DNA of 64,000 nucleotides from Anaeromyces robustus (GCA_002104895.1 MCFG01000217.1:52960-116959), one strand, 5' to 3'. Numbered from the stretch's first letter, positions 27,859 to 53,459 are shown. The notes: a model not told the origin generated them from the letters alone. Numbers and translations are program-made.

Positions 27859-28971
27859 ATGATAGGAATACTTAATTTATTCATATTAATCATAACTTAT
27901 TCCATTACATTACCTTTATCATTATATATAGGAAGTGTTATTGAAAATTTAAAGAATTATCATTATTATCAAAAAAGAATCATAAAAAAAAAGAAAAATG
28001 ATGATATAGAAGATGAAATTGTTAAAAAAGAGGAAACTTTCAAGAATGATGTAACAGAAAATTCCACAAAAAGTAGTGATAGTGAAAATGAATCATATGA
28101 AAAAGATGAAGAAAAGTCTCAAATAGCACCTTTAAAATCATCTTTGAAACAATGTTTTATAGTTAAAACATCAGATTTAAAACATCCTTCAAAATATTTT
28201 ATTTATTATTCTAGATTTTCTTTATATATTATATTAATAATTATGATATTTATTATACCAAAAAAATGTGTACCAGAACTTGCAGAAATATATACGCTAA
28301 AATTTTGGATTCCTTCAATACTTGATATTAAAAAGAGTATTATTGGATTTATTATATCTATTATATTTGGTCAACCTTGGCTTGACAACCCTGTGATACA
28401 AATGCGTTCATTTAATAAAATGAGAACTCCAAATAATCATTGTTGCTGCTGCTATTGTTATAGAACTTGTATAAAATTAATGAATCAAAATAATACAGAT
28501 AATATTAATAATTTAAGAAAAAATTCAAATCCAATAAAAATTAAATCTGGTAAAAAAAGTTTCATGATGTGGAATCCATATCTTCATTTTAATAACAAAA
28601 CAAAGGCATTAATTATTGATATAACTCGCCTATTTTGTTCCACTTTTGTTGTATCGATTGTAGAAGAATTTATGTTTAGATATTTTTTCTATCGTTTTGT
28701 TGTAGGAGGATTTAATTATCAATTCGTTCCATTTAGTACATGGAAATGGACAGCTGCTATCTTATCAAATATTGCTCTCACTCATATATTGTATAAAAGA
28801 TGTTATGATAAAGGAGGAGAATGGATTACTGGTTTAGTAAATGGTTATTTATGTACTTATTCTATGGTAAAACAAGGAAAATGGAGTGCCTCTGTTCGTA
28901 CTCGTTTTCTTATTAATTTATATATTGGAATATTTGTAATATGTACAAAGAAATATAAATATTGGTATTAG
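27859..28971 (+). CDS. Membrane protein resembling exosortase-associated CPBP proteases, active site altered
   Basis: An intronless frame of 370 aa. It has a hydrophobic N-terminus (residues about 3-27), an acidic and lysine-rich loop (40-95), and several membrane segments (about 115-135, 153-173, 248-270, 295-312, 350-366). The C-terminal half follows the CPBP (CAAX protease/bacteriocin-processing) layout. EEFMFR gives the EExxxR motif (E269, E270, R274). NIALTH supplies H309 with Ile at the usual Phe, and the HxxxN motif reads RFLIN, with Arg349 in place of His and N353 kept. Surrounding order (FYRFVVGG, then a W/S/A segment, GGEWITGLVNG, then SVRTRF) is closest to the CAAX-protease-related proteins of bacterial exosortase systems as I know them. 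A bacterial origin is suggested by this and by the lack of introns among intron-rich neighbours. With a key His missing, protease activity is doubtful. CCCCYCY at residues 195-201 is unexplained. ATG at 27859 follows an in-frame AT-rich leader. Confidence 0.65.
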   Translation: MIGILNLFILIITYSITLPLSLYIGSVIENLKNYHYYQKRIIKKKKNDDIEDEIVKKEETFKNDVTENSTKSSDSENESYEKDEEKSQIAPLKSSLKQCFIVKTSDLKHPSKYFIYYSRFSLYIILIIMIFIIPKKCVPELAEIYTLKFWIPSILDIKKSIIGFIISIIFGQPWLDNPVIQMRSFNKMRTPNNHCCCCYCYRTCIKLMNQNNTDNINNLRKNSNPIKIKSGKKSFMMWNPYLHFNNKTKALIIDITRLFCSTFVVSIVEEFMFRYFFYRFVVGGFNYQFVPFSTWKWTAAILSNIALTHILYKRCYDKGGEWITGLVNGYLCTYSMVKQGKWSASVRTRFLINLYIGIFVICTKKYKYWY

Positions 28972-29103
28972 ATTTCTAATATATTATAAAAAATAACATA
29001 AAAAATAACATAAATAATAATAATAATAATAATAATTAATAATAATAATAATAATTAATAATAATAATAATTAATAATAATAATAATAATTAATAATAAT
29101 AAT

Positions 29104-29140
<37 letters not shown>

Positions 29141-30690
29141 TAATAATTATAATAATAATAATCAATAATAATAACAATAAAAATAATAATAATAATAATA
29201 ATATAAATACATAATCTATATAACATTATATATCATATTATTAGTAAATGATAAAAGAAAAAGATAAATAATAAAAAAAATTAAAAATAATATATATATT
29301 TATTTAAATAAATAAATGAAAAAATAAAATAAAAAAAAAAAAAAAATAAAATATTAAAAAAAAAATAAAATATAAAAAAAAAAAGAAAAAGATAAATAAA
29401 AAGATAGAAAAAATATATATATATATATATTATATATATATATAATTTTAAATAAATAAATAAAATAAAATAAAAAGAAAAGAAAAAGATAAATAATAAA
29501 AAAAAAAATAAAATAAAATAAAAATAATATATAATTTAATTTAAATAAATAAACAAAATAAAAGAAACAAAAGAAAAAGAAAAAGATAAATAATAAAATA
29601 AAAATAATATATAAAAAAAAAAAAATAATAATAAATATAAATAACAATTAAAAAATTAAAATAATAATTATAATATAAAAAAAGATATTAAAGAAAAATA
29701 ATAAGAATAATTATAATATTTCTTTAATTTCATTATTTAGGATTAATAAATAATTATTAACATAATAATAGATTATTATTATAATTAATATATCAATAAT
29801 ATTATTATAACAAATAGCAATATAGTAATAATTATAATAATTATTATTATAAACTATTGTAATAATTTATCCTAATAATTTTTTATTATTATCAAATATC
29901 GTGATAATATTTAATATTATAAAAATATGATAATAATAATTAATTATTATGATTTATAACCAGTTTTATTGTTAATATATATTATATTTAAAATAGAATT
30001 TTATAAAAATACTTTTTTATTATTAATAATATTTAAAAAAAAAAAAATTGTAAATATTATAATATAAAAATATAATAATTTTTTTTAAATAAAAATAAAA
30101 TAAAAATACCATTATTAAATATCACGAAATAATAAACATAAAAACACATTATTATATTATAAATTTTTCAATAATTTTTTTTTTTTATATATTGTTTTTT
30201 TTTTTATTAAAATTTTAAAAGAAATAGTGTAAAAAATATATATATATTACTATTATTGGCTTTTCTATGTTTCATTATGAAAAATATGAAAAATATATAT
30301 TCTTAAAATTATGGTGAATAATTAATGTCTTTTATATTCTTTAATTAAATATATTTTTGTTTTTAATAAGAAACATTCTTAATATTTTTTATTACTTTTC
30401 TTTTAATAATAAATAAATTTATATGTTAATTTTAAAATAAATCTATTGGTGATATAAATTAATTATTACTAATATTATAAATAAAGGTGTTAAATATTTA
30501 ATTATATGGTGGTTAATAATAAAATAAATGATAAAAGATAATTTCTTTTATGATAAATTGATTAATTTTTAATGCAAAATAAAAGAAAAAGATAAAAAAT
30601 ATTTTTTTTTAAATTTGATTATTTTTTTCCTTTTTCTTTTTTTTTTTTTTATAAAAAAATTTATTTAAATTTTTATGATTTGTATTGAAT
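28972..30690. other. Intergenic low-complexity region
   Basis: TAA/AAT microsatellite from about 29005 to 29200, then A-rich tracts to about 29690, then mixed AT DNA. It should hold the 3' UTRs of the two flanking convergent genes. The Phe/Ile-rich minus-strand frame at 29354-29647 is translation of the A-rich tract. Confidence 0.55.
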
Positions 30691-31187
30691 CTAACATTCT
30701 CTTTGTGGAGTTTGAGTAAGAAGAATTCCAAAACGTTTCTTTAAAGTAACACGATGACGTGAGAATTTGTCATCTGGGGAAAAACGAGCTAATTATATGA
30801 TGTTATTGATAATGATTGATATTATATATAAAATATATAGATTAAAAAAAGAAAAATATATATAGAGAATATTATATAAAAAGAATATTATATTAAAAGA
30901 ATATTATATTAAAAGAATATTATATTAAAAAAAATATATATATTAAAATAAATATAAAATAAATTATAAAAATAATAATAAAAGTTAGATTTTTGATTTA
31001 ATTTAATTCATATTATATAAAAATTATAGGAAATAGTTTTTTTTTTTTTTTTATTTTTATTTTTGATAATTTATTTAAATTTATTTATACCTGGATGAGC
31101 TGATTTTGTAATTTTTCCATCATTAGTTTTCTTTTTAAGAGTGTAAACTCTCTTACCATCTTTACCTAAAGTGTACATAAGATGCAT
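30691..31187 (-). CDS. NOP10: H/ACA ribonucleoprotein subunit Nop10
   Basis: Two exons (31091-31187 and 30691-30788) join in phase to 64 aa, exactly the family size. The start [19 protein letters not shown] and the second exon's [20 protein letters not shown] are diagnostic for Nop10. Nop10 binds the Cbf5/dyskerin catalytic subunit in H/ACA snoRNPs, which pseudouridylate rRNA and snRNA, and takes part in telomerase RNP. The protein lacks the archaeal zinc-binding cysteines, as eukaryotic members do. It lies head to head with the PTPA gene, 471 bp apart. Confidence 0.97.
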
Positions 31188-31658
31188 CTTGACTTTTCAA
31201 ATTATCAATAATTATAATACTGGATAATTGATTAAAAAAAAAATTATAAATAAATTATTTTTTTATTAAAAAAAAAAAATTTTTTTAAAATCTAATTGTA
31301 TATATTTTAACCAATCATATAACTACAATTTTTATAATTATTATATAAAATTTTTAAGCATAAAAATATATTAAAATACGTTAATGTATACATAATTAAT
31401 ACAATTTTACAATTTTGAGTATGAAATGAAATTATCATAAAGCAAATTAAAAATAATTGTATTAATATATACATAATAAATATTTAATTATTAGAATATT
31501 ATTTATCAAGTAATAATTTTTTTTTAATTTCAAAATTCAAATTTCATTTTAAAATTTTAAATTTTTTTTAAAAAAAAAAAAAAAAATTTTATATAATAAT
31601 TGAAATAGTATTCATAAAAAATTTGAATAATATACTTAAAATAATTTAAGTTAAAATA
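31188..31658. promoter_or_regulatory. Shared divergent promoter region NOP10/PTPA
   Basis: These 471 bp separate the two start codons and must contain both promoters if the gene models hold. The sequence is almost only A and T with poly-T and poly-A blocks (near 31258-31300 and 31520-31590), typical of nucleosome-depleted promoters in AT-rich fungi. No named motif is identified. Confidence 0.4.
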
Positions 31659-34268
31659 ATGAACGGAGGAGATCGTTTTAATACTCATTCTTTTCCAGTA
31701 GAAGAATTATCAGGAGGAAGATTTATTACAGATGTTTTCCCATCTTCTTTAAAGCCACAGCCACAAGAAGAGACTAATGTCATTACTATCGATGAAATTC
31801 TTACTCATAAAGAAGATGAAGATACTGATACTGGTTTCATAGTGCCAAGAAAACAAATTTTAACCAAGGAAGATTTAGAAAGATTTCAAAAATCACAAGC
31901 TTATGAAGACTATATGAATTTTATTTTAGATTTAAATATGGCTGTAAGAAATGTTACTTCACGTGCTGAATGTTACACTTCAGAGGTATATATAATTTGA
32001 ATAATTTATATATAATTTTCTTTTCAATTTAAATAAAAATTTAAAATTAAGAAGTAAAAAAAAAAAAAAAAAAGAACAAATAAATTATCTTAAATATATA
32101 TATATATTAAATGAAATATACATTTATTTATTTAAAATATGTAACAATATTATTTTTATATACATATTTTATTTATTTTAGGTGGTTGTGAAACTCATTG
32201 GATTATTAAATACATTAAAAGGTTGGATTGAAGAATTTCCACCAGATACTACCATTAAAACAAGATATGGTAATCCTTCTTTTCAAAAATGGTATGATAA
32301 ACTTAATGATGTATGTATTTACAATTTATATATATAATATAAATAATATAAAAATTTTGTTATTGTAATTTTATATTGTTATTTTATTGCTTATTTCTTT
32401 ATTATTATTTCATTATTTTTAATATTTATTCTAATTACTTAAATTTTTATTTTTCCTTTGTATTTTGTTTATATTTTTTTTTCTCTAATATAATAATATT
32501 TAATATATCATAACTATAATAATAATAACGTTAATATAATAACAATAACAATAATATAATAACAATAACAATAATATAATTATTTTAATGACACATTAAT
32601 ATATCATAATAAAAGAATGCTTCACAATTATTAGAAGATATTATTAAACCACCTGAAGCAATTCCAGAATTAGCAACTTATTTAATACATTCTTTTGGTG
32701 ATAGAAAAAGAATTGATTATGGAACAGGACATGAAACTACTTTTATGGCATTCTTGTGAATATTTAATATATATAATCTATTAAATTAAATATAATTATA
32801 ATTACAAAATAAATTATTCTGTTGATGATTAATACCTAAATTATTAATATATAAATAATAAATTTTTAAAAAATTTTAAAGATTTTGTATGAATAAATTA
32901 GGTCTTTTTACAAAAGAAGATTATACTGCAATTGTTATTAAAGTATTCTTAAGGTAAATACTTATTAATTAATAGTATAATAAATAATAAATAATAAATA
33001 ATAAATAATAAATAATAAATAATAAATAATAAATAATAAATAATAAATAATAAATAATAGATTATAAATAAAAGTAATAAGTAATAAATAATAAATAATA
33101 AAAAACTATTAATAATAAACTATAAGTTATACATATATTTGTATAATTTCATAAATTAAATCTAATTATTATATAAATACTTTTAAAACATTATTATATA
33201 TAATTACTTTTTTAAAGTTATATGTCTGTTATGAGAAAACTTCAATATACATATTGGTTAGAACCTGCTGGTTCTCATGGTGTATGGGGTCTTGATGATT
33301 ATCATTTTATGCCTTTCTTATTTGGTTCATCACAATTACATGGTAAATATTTATATATATTCTTATTTATTTATTTGTTTATTTATATTATGTTTATTGG
33401 ATTTCTCATCTATAAATACAAATTATAAATATATAAATATATAAATATGTAAAGATGTTTTTATTAATATATTATTAATATATTATATAATATATTTTAA
33501 TAGTTTATTAATAAAATTATCTGAAATTATTTATATTACATTAATAATATTTTAAATATTAACCAATATTATTATATTAATTTTTTAATAAATATACATT
33601 TAAAAATACTATTAAATAAATATATAAATATATAAATATATAAATATATAAATATATAAATATATAAATAATAAATATTCAAATATATACATTTATTAGA
33701 TCATAAATATTTACGTCCAAAATCAATTAGAAATGAAGAAATTGTTGAAGAATTTTCAAAAGATTATATGTATCTCGACTGTATTAAATTTATTTGTTCA
33801 GTAAATATATATATTTATATATTTTATGAAATTATAGTATATAAAAAAAAATTCATATTTATTAATTTCAAATAATTGAATTAGAAATATAAAATACTTA
33901 TTATTTAATTGAATTGTCTATTATTTATTTAGATTAAAACAGCTTCATTAAGATGGCATTCGCCAATGCTTGATGATATTAGTGGTGTAAAGAAATGGAT
34001 GAAAGTGAATTCAGGTATGATTAAAATGTATAAAGCAGAAGTTTTAGGTAAATTACCAATTATGCAACACTTTCTTTTTGGTAGTTTAATTAAATTCCAT
34101 GGTTCACATGGTGCACTTCCGGAAGAACATGATCATTCTCATGTCTATGCTATGGGTCAAGAAGCACCATGTTGTTGTGGTATTCATATTCCAAGTCCGT
34201 TTGGTGCTGCTTTAGAAGATCAAAAGAATAATCATAATCATTTACCAAAACCAATACCATTTGATTAA
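31659..34268 (+). CDS. Protein phosphatase 2A activator (PTPA), peptidyl-prolyl isomerase
   Basis: Seven exons (31659-31985, 32182-32310, 32616-32755, 32882-32953, 33218-33342, 33700-33800, 33933-34268) join in phase to about 409 aa. The product is a PTPA/Rrd protein, which activates PP2A phosphatases by helping load metal into the catalytic subunit and has prolyl isomerase activity. Family hallmarks are present in order: RFGNP-like [45 protein letters not shown], the PKSI segment and [14 protein letters not shown] followed by [12 protein letters not shown]. The last 60 residues (His-rich, with CCCG) are not part of the conserved fold. Fungi usually have two paralogues (Rrd1/Rrd2), and I cannot say which this is. 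Intron 4 holds a 7-bp tandem repeat. Confidence 0.95.
32970..33060. repeat. AATAAAT 7-bp tandem repeat in a PTPA intron
   Basis: About a dozen units of AATAATAAATAATAAAT-type sequence lie in the intron between exons 4 and 5 of the PTPA gene. Such repeats change length readily and account for the unusual size of this intron. Confidence 0.85.
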
Positions 34269-48301
<14,033 letters not shown>

Positions 48302-49393
48302 AATTAATTAACAATAGTGTATTAAAAAATAATACAAACAAAAAAAAAAATAAATATAAAAATATTTATTACTGATTCAATATTTTATTATATTATAGTT
48401 TCATAAGTCATTAGTCTATCTTATTTTGAAATTATTTTTTAAAAATTTTTTGAATTGATTCTACAAAATAAATTAATAATAACAAATAAATAAATAAAAT
48501 AATAAATAAAATATAAATATTCCTTTCTATATGGTAGATTTTACTTTAATGTATACTTAATCCAAAAATTATATGTATTTCTATTTCATTTATTTAAAGT
48601 GATGTAACAAAAAAATTTTAGATTATTCAAAATACAATATATTATTATTTAATAAAATAATAAATTAATTTTTTGATATGAATAAATATATAGTAATATA
48701 TTATAATATATAAAATGATTAATAATTCTATTATAATAATAAATTAAATTTTATGTATATTATAAATATAAATATTTATATTAAACATAAAAAAAATAAA
48801 AAATAATATATGATGAATGATATGTTATTTTTTATATAAAAATGAGAAAATTTGTTAATTTTTAAAATTTTCATAAAAAAAAAAAGCATATCATTTTTTT
48901 AGAATTATTTTTAAAAAATAACCCTTCTTAAAATTATAATTAATATTTTTTTTTAAATACAAATTAAATATTATTTATTTTATTAGGAATAAACTAATAA
49001 TAAATATAAAAGAATAACAAAAAAATATTGTAAATAAATAATTAAATAAATTACGTTTTACTAAAAATCAATAATTAAAACAAAACAAAGAACAAAAAAG
49101 AAACAAAAATTATAGAACTATTAATAATAGATTTAATAGTGATAATTTAATTCAGATATTTTTCTTATATAAATTATAATATCAACAAAATAATGAATTA
49201 AAATTAATAATATAAAGTAATATACTATAATCAAAATTAATAATAGTAAAATTTTTTTTATAAAAATACAATTAATACTTAAATTTTAACTTTTATAAGA
49301 AGAGTTTTTTTTTTTTTTGGAAAATAAAAGTTTATTTTTCATATTGATTTTCAATATTTAATTCAAATTAATTAATAAATAAATTATTGAAAA
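48302..49393. promoter_or_regulatory. Divergent intergenic region TEL1/RING gene
   Basis: This 1.09-kb AT-rich spacer separates the start codons of TEL1 (minus) and the RING-H2 gene (plus) and should hold both promoters. A T tract lies near 49305-49318 just upstream of the RING gene. No defined motif recognised. Confidence 0.4.
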
Positions 49394-51316
49394 ATGAGTT
49401 ATTTTCAACGTGGTAATAATATACTTACTGATTTATTTAATAGTCTTTTCCCAATAGTTTCAAATAATGCTTCAGAACAACATGCTCAGACTCATGCTCA
49501 AGCTCATGCACAAGCCCATGCTCAAGCTCAAGCTCAAGCTCAAGCTCAAGCAAGAGCTCAGGAAGAAGCTTTAAGAAGGCAACAAGAAAATTCAAATCCA
49601 TGGGATCATGTAGTTAATAGAATAGGTGAAACTATAACTTCATATATTAATAATGCCCAAACACGTTATCAACAAGCAAGAGCTCCACAATCTAATTCTA
49701 CTCAATCTGGAACGTCCTCTCAAGCTCATTCACAATCTCAATCCCAATCTCAATCACAAACCCAATCTCAATCCCAATCTCAATCCCAATCCCAATCACA
49801 ATCCCAATCTCAATCCCAATCTCAATCCCAATCCCAATCACAATCCCAATCTCAATCCCAATCACAATCACCACGACCACAATCACAATTTCATTCACAG
49901 TCGCAAACTCCACCACAATCACAACAACAAGACCAACAAGATTTTCAATTTCCATTTTATCAATATCATTATCAATATCAATATCCACCACAAAATCAAC
50001 AAAATTCACAAAATCAACAGAATCATCAACAAATAGATGACATGCAAGTTTTTCTTGGTTTCATATTAGATAATTTAATGCAACAACAGAATCAAAATCA
50101 AGCTTATACTAATAATTCTTATGGTTTTCTTAATAGTATGAATGCTTTATTTAATATGGCTACAAATTTTGCCGACCAAATTCCTCAATTTCAACAAACT
50201 CAATCTTTCCAAGGTCAACCACCTGCTTCCAAATTAGCTATGGAATCTTTAAAAATTGTATCATTAAAAAGTCGTCTTGTCAAGCTTCAACCTACTTGTT
50301 CCATTTGTATGGAAGATTTTAGTGAAACATCAGACCAAATTATTCGTGCTATGCCTTGTGGTCATGTTTATCATGAAGAATGTATTTTTTCATGGTTATC
50401 CAAATCAAATACTTGTTGTAATTGCCGTTATGAAATTGAAACAGATAATCATGATTATAATGTTGCTATGAAAAGAAGAATGGCTAATTTACATCCAGCT
50501 TTTACTGAACATGAATGTGCGTTGGCACCACAAGGTGCTTGTGATTATGAAGATGAGAATGGTGTTTATTATGAAGATGTTGAAGATAGTGAAGCTAAAC
50601 ATATTATCCAATCAAGTTGTGGATGTCATTTTCATGACTCTTGTTTAAGATCTTCATTAATAATTCGCGGATATGTAATTAGTGATGAAGGAGGTGAAGT
50701 GAATTTCAGATGTTCAAAATGTCACAAAGATGCGACTGTTACTTTCCCATCATTAGATAAGATGAATGAAGCCTGTAATGATAATAAGAATTCATCAAAA
50801 ACAGATGAAAAAAAAGAGTCAGAATCAGACCAGTCAAAGACCTCATCTGAAGTAGAAAAAAATTTTAATGATCAATCAGAAATTTATAATGAAGAAAAAA
50901 AGTCAAGTGAACAATTAGAAGTTTTGAACCAGCAAAATCATGTTGATTTACCAAAGACTCCATTAGTAGAAAATAATATTAAATATAAGCCAAGCGCTCC
51001 AAAAGAAAGTGAGGTCTCAAAAGAAGAAAAAGAAAAGATTTCAAATATTAATCAATTAGATAATACAGAACATAAATGTGCATTAATATCACAAGATGCA
51101 TGTGATTATGAAGGTCACGATGGAGTATTATATGGTGATCAAAATGAACCAAAACCAATGATTCAATCAAGTTGTGGATGTTACTTTCATAATTCTTGCA
51201 TAAAATCATCATTAATTATTCGTGGTTATAATTTAGATAATAAAGAAAATAAACTAATTGATATTCGATGCCCAAAATGTAATAAAGATGCTACTATAAC
51301 TCTACTTTCAATTTAA
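49394..51316 (+). CDS. RING-H2 finger protein with a duplicated Cys/His module
   Basis: An intronless 640-aa protein. Residues 30-57 form an AQ/HA repeat, about 108-165 a QS repeat, and 165-265 are Gln-rich. The RING-H2 finger spans about 302-345: CSIC, then CGHVYHEEC, then CCNC, giving the C3H2C3 ligand order of E3 ubiquitin ligases. After it comes a Cys/His module twice, at about 373-455 and 559-640. Each copy has (E/K)CAL, an ACDYE turn, IQSSCGC(H/Y)FH(D/N)SC, a hydrophobic SSLIIRGY, and CxKC followed by KDAT. The copies are joined by a charged Ser/Glu/Lys linker. The module ligand pattern (C...C, CGCxFHxxC, CxxC) is itself RING- or ZZ-like, but I do not recognise the family. An E3 role is inferred from the RING; substrate and location are unknown. 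Confidence 0.85.
   Translation: MSYFQRGNNILTDLFNSLFPIVSNNASEQHAQTHAQAHAQAHAQAQAQAQAQARAQEEALRRQQENSNPWDHVVNRIGETITSYINNAQTRYQQARAPQSNSTQSGTSSQAHSQSQSQSQSQTQSQSQSQSQSQSQSQSQSQSQSQSQSQSQSQSQSQSPRPQSQFHSQSQTPPQSQQQDQQDFQFPFYQYHYQYQYPPQNQQNSQNQQNHQQIDDMQVFLGFILDNLMQQQNQNQAYTNNSYGFLNSMNALFNMATNFADQIPQFQQTQSFQGQPPASKLAMESLKIVSLKSRLVKLQPTCSICMEDFSETSDQIIRAMPCGHVYHEECIFSWLSKSNTCCNCRYEIETDNHDYNVAMKRRMANLHPAFTEHECALAPQGACDYEDENGVYYEDVEDSEAKHIIQSSCGCHFHDSCLRSSLIIRGYVISDEGGEVNFRCSKCHKDATVTFPSLDKMNEACNDNKNSSKTDEKKESESDQSKTSSEVEKNFNDQSEIYNEEKKSSEQLEVLNQQNHVDLPKTPLVENNIKYKPSAPKESEVSKEEKEKISNINQLDNTEHKCALISQDACDYEGHDGVLYGDQNEPKPMIQSSCGCYFHNSCIKSSLIIRGYNLDNKENKLIDIRCPKCNKDATITLLSI
49720..49890 (+). repeat. 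CAATCT/CAATCC repeat encoding poly-(Gln-Ser)
   Basis: A six-base repeat inside the RING-H2 gene encodes some twenty-five Gln-Ser units. Third-position variation (TCT, TCC, TCA) shows longer internal period units, probably spread by unequal exchange. Frames on the other strand and in the other phases through this tract are artefacts. Confidence 0.9.
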
Positions 51317-51599
51317 ACTTTTAGAAATTATAGTTATAAATAAATAAATAAATAAATAAAATAAATAAATAAATAAATAAAACAGAATAAAAAAAATTAA
51401 ATAAATAACAAACAAAAAAAAATTTAAAAAATTAAATTAATCATTTAAAGTAATATAATAATATATTAATAATAGTAAAAAATGATAGGTAATATTTTAT
51501 TATTATTATTATTATTATTACTATTATTATTACTACTTTGTTAATGAGCATATCATGAAAAAAATTTCTATTTTGTTTATATTACAAAATAGGAATTTT

Positions 51600-51804
51600 A
51601 TTAACCAAATAAACCGTTTCAATTAATAATAATTAAAAATTTGTTTATATAACAATTTTTAATTATTTTTTTTTAAAAAAAAAAAAAAATTAAATATATA
51701 TTGTATTGTAATATAATATGTAGCACAAAAACTATAAATAGAATTAAGAAAAAACTCATATGAATATAAATAAAAAATTAACCAAATAAACCGTTTCAAT
51801 TAAT
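51600..51804. repeat. Pair of 28-bp direct repeats
   Basis: ATTAACCAAATAAACCGTTT plus CAATTAAT occurs identically at 51600-51627 and 51777-51804, bracketing 149 bp of AT-rich DNA. The precise copy suggests a recent duplication or the footprint of a small mobile element; there is no coding capacity. Confidence 0.8.
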
Positions 51805-52266
51805 TATTCTTAAGAAGCTTAAAATATTAATTAAAAAATAAATAATGATTTTATTCATTATTTACAATACATTACCATGTACGTAACTATTCTATATCCT
51901 AACGCAAGCCTCATCTAATGATAAATTAATATATATATTGTTTGTGATATTAAACCTTATTTCTAAGTGAAATTTTGTGTTACCAAAAAGATTACATATT
52001 TTTATTATTAAATAATTCATTTTTTAAAATTAATTTATATTTCATATATAATAAATTAATATATAATAAATTAATTTTATATATAAAATAAAATTATTAT
52101 ATTTTTTTATTATAAAGAAATAAATTTTTTCATTATATTCTTCATAGTTGTTTAATAAGATTTATAAATTAAATTTATCAATTAAATTCATTCTATATAA
52201 ATTTCTTTATTCAATATATATTAAAATTTTTTTTTTTTTCATTATTTTAAAATAAAATAAAGACAT

Positions 52267-52328
52267 TATGAAATTCTTTGATATTAATGTATTTTAATGA
52301 AATTCTTTGCTATTAATGTATTTTAATA
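52267..52328. repeat. 31-bp tandem duplication
   Basis: Two adjacent copies of a unit beginning ATGAAATTCTTTG(A/C)TATT differ by a single base or so. It lies about 120 bp upstream of the ankyrin gene. Confidence 0.8.
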
Positions 52329-52448
52329 AAATTATCCTATATAAATTGATTAAAAAGTCTTTTTTGATCAATTTTTCATATTTAATAAATAAATATAAAT
52401 TGTTATATAAAATATTATAGTATTATATTAATTATTTGTATTGCTAAA

Positions 52449-53459
52449 ATGTCTAAAACTTTAGAAAAATTAAACAGTGTTTCAAATAATTCTGAAAGTG
52501 AAAATAAAAAACGTTATTTCAGAATATTAATACTTGCTTCTCAATATAATCATATATACACAATAAAATTTCTTAATGAAATGAAGATTAATTTAAATCA
52601 TAAGGATAAAATTGGTTCCACAGCTTTGATATATGCTTCTCAAAAAGGATATTTTTCAATTGTGGAATATTTAATAAAAAATAATGTTAATATTAATGAA
52701 ACTAATAATTATGGTATAACTGCATTAATGTATGCATCATTATATAATCACATTTCAATTGTTCGCTATTTAATTATAAAAGGCGCATCCATTAGCATTA
52801 AGGATAATGAAGGATCAACTGCTTTATTTTATGCTGTATCATCTAATAATATTGAGATTGTTCAATATCTAATTGAACATGGTGCTAATTCATCAATTAT
52901 TAATAAAAACAACGAAACTGCGATTTCAATTGCGTGTGAAAAAGATTATGATAATATTACATATTATTTATTAAATATAATGAATAATAGTATTAATAAA
53001 TATAATAATTATAATAATGAAAAAAAAATTAATAATAATGAAGATATAATAGATGATAATATTAATTTTAATATTTTTAATAATAAAATGCATTCAAAGA
53101 ATTCTATTAAATACTTAAAAATTAATAATTATGAATATTTAAAAAAAAGAAATAATGAATTTTTATTATATAGGTGTACCAAAGAAAATTATAAAAATTG
53201 TATGATATATAATAATAATAATAATAATAAAATAAGTGATATTCAAACATATAATTATGGTAATAAATATAACAATAGTAATAATAATATTCATAAAAAA
53301 AATTTATCTAATGAAAGTAACACATACTTTAAAAATACCGATAAAATTATAAATAATAATATTGATATAGATAATACCAAAATAAAAAATGATAAATATT
53401 ATAATATCTTATCAAATATTATTTTAAATATTAAATCGCTTTACAAAAGAATTAAATAA
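52449..53459 (+). CDS. Ankyrin-repeat protein with Asn-rich C-terminus
   Basis: An intronless 336-aa protein. Residues about 22-180 hold four to five ankyrin repeats (segments GSTALIYASQKGYFSIVEYL, GITALMYASLYNHIS and GSTALFYAVSSNN show the TALxxA helix-turn core). Residues 180-336 are Asn/Lys/Ile-rich without a recognisable fold. The frame is intact from an ATG in an AAAATG context, unlike the decayed copy at 20.4-21.3 kb, and the repeat consensus differs from that copy. Ankyrin repeats mediate protein binding; the partner is unknown. Confidence 0.8.
   Translation: MSKTLEKLNSVSNNSESENKKRYFRILILASQYNHIYTIKFLNEMKINLNHKDKIGSTALIYASQKGYFSIVEYLIKNNVNINETNNYGITALMYASLYNHISIVRYLIIKGASISIKDNEGSTALFYAVSSNNIEIVQYLIEHGANSSIINKNNETAISIACEKDYDNITYYLLNIMNNSINKYNNYNNEKKINNNEDIIDDNINFNIFNNKMHSKNSIKYLKINNYEYLKKRNNEFLLYRCTKENYKNCMIYNNNNNNKISDIQTYNYGNKYNNSNNNIHKKNLSNESNTYFKNTDKIINNNIDIDNTKIKNDKYYNILSNIILNIKSLYKRIK

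Larger units (their letters stand above)
51317..52448. other. Intergenic AT-rich region with short direct repeats
   Basis: It starts with an AAAT microsatellite (about 51340-51382). It holds a 28-bp direct repeat and a 31-bp tandem repeat, listed separately, and a slightly GC-richer island at about 51885-51925. No gene recognised. Confidence 0.5.

Noticed and set aside
29354-29647. 97-codon hydrophobic minus-strand frame resembling a membrane protein
   Set aside because: It arises from A-rich low-complexity DNA and has no start context or homologue pattern.
49653-50036. Overlapping frames through the QS repeat (Asn-Pro-rich plus strand, Ile-Gly-rich minus strand)
   Set aside because: The hexanucleotide repeat keeps all phases open. 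The frame with the RING domain is the only one that continues into conserved sequence.
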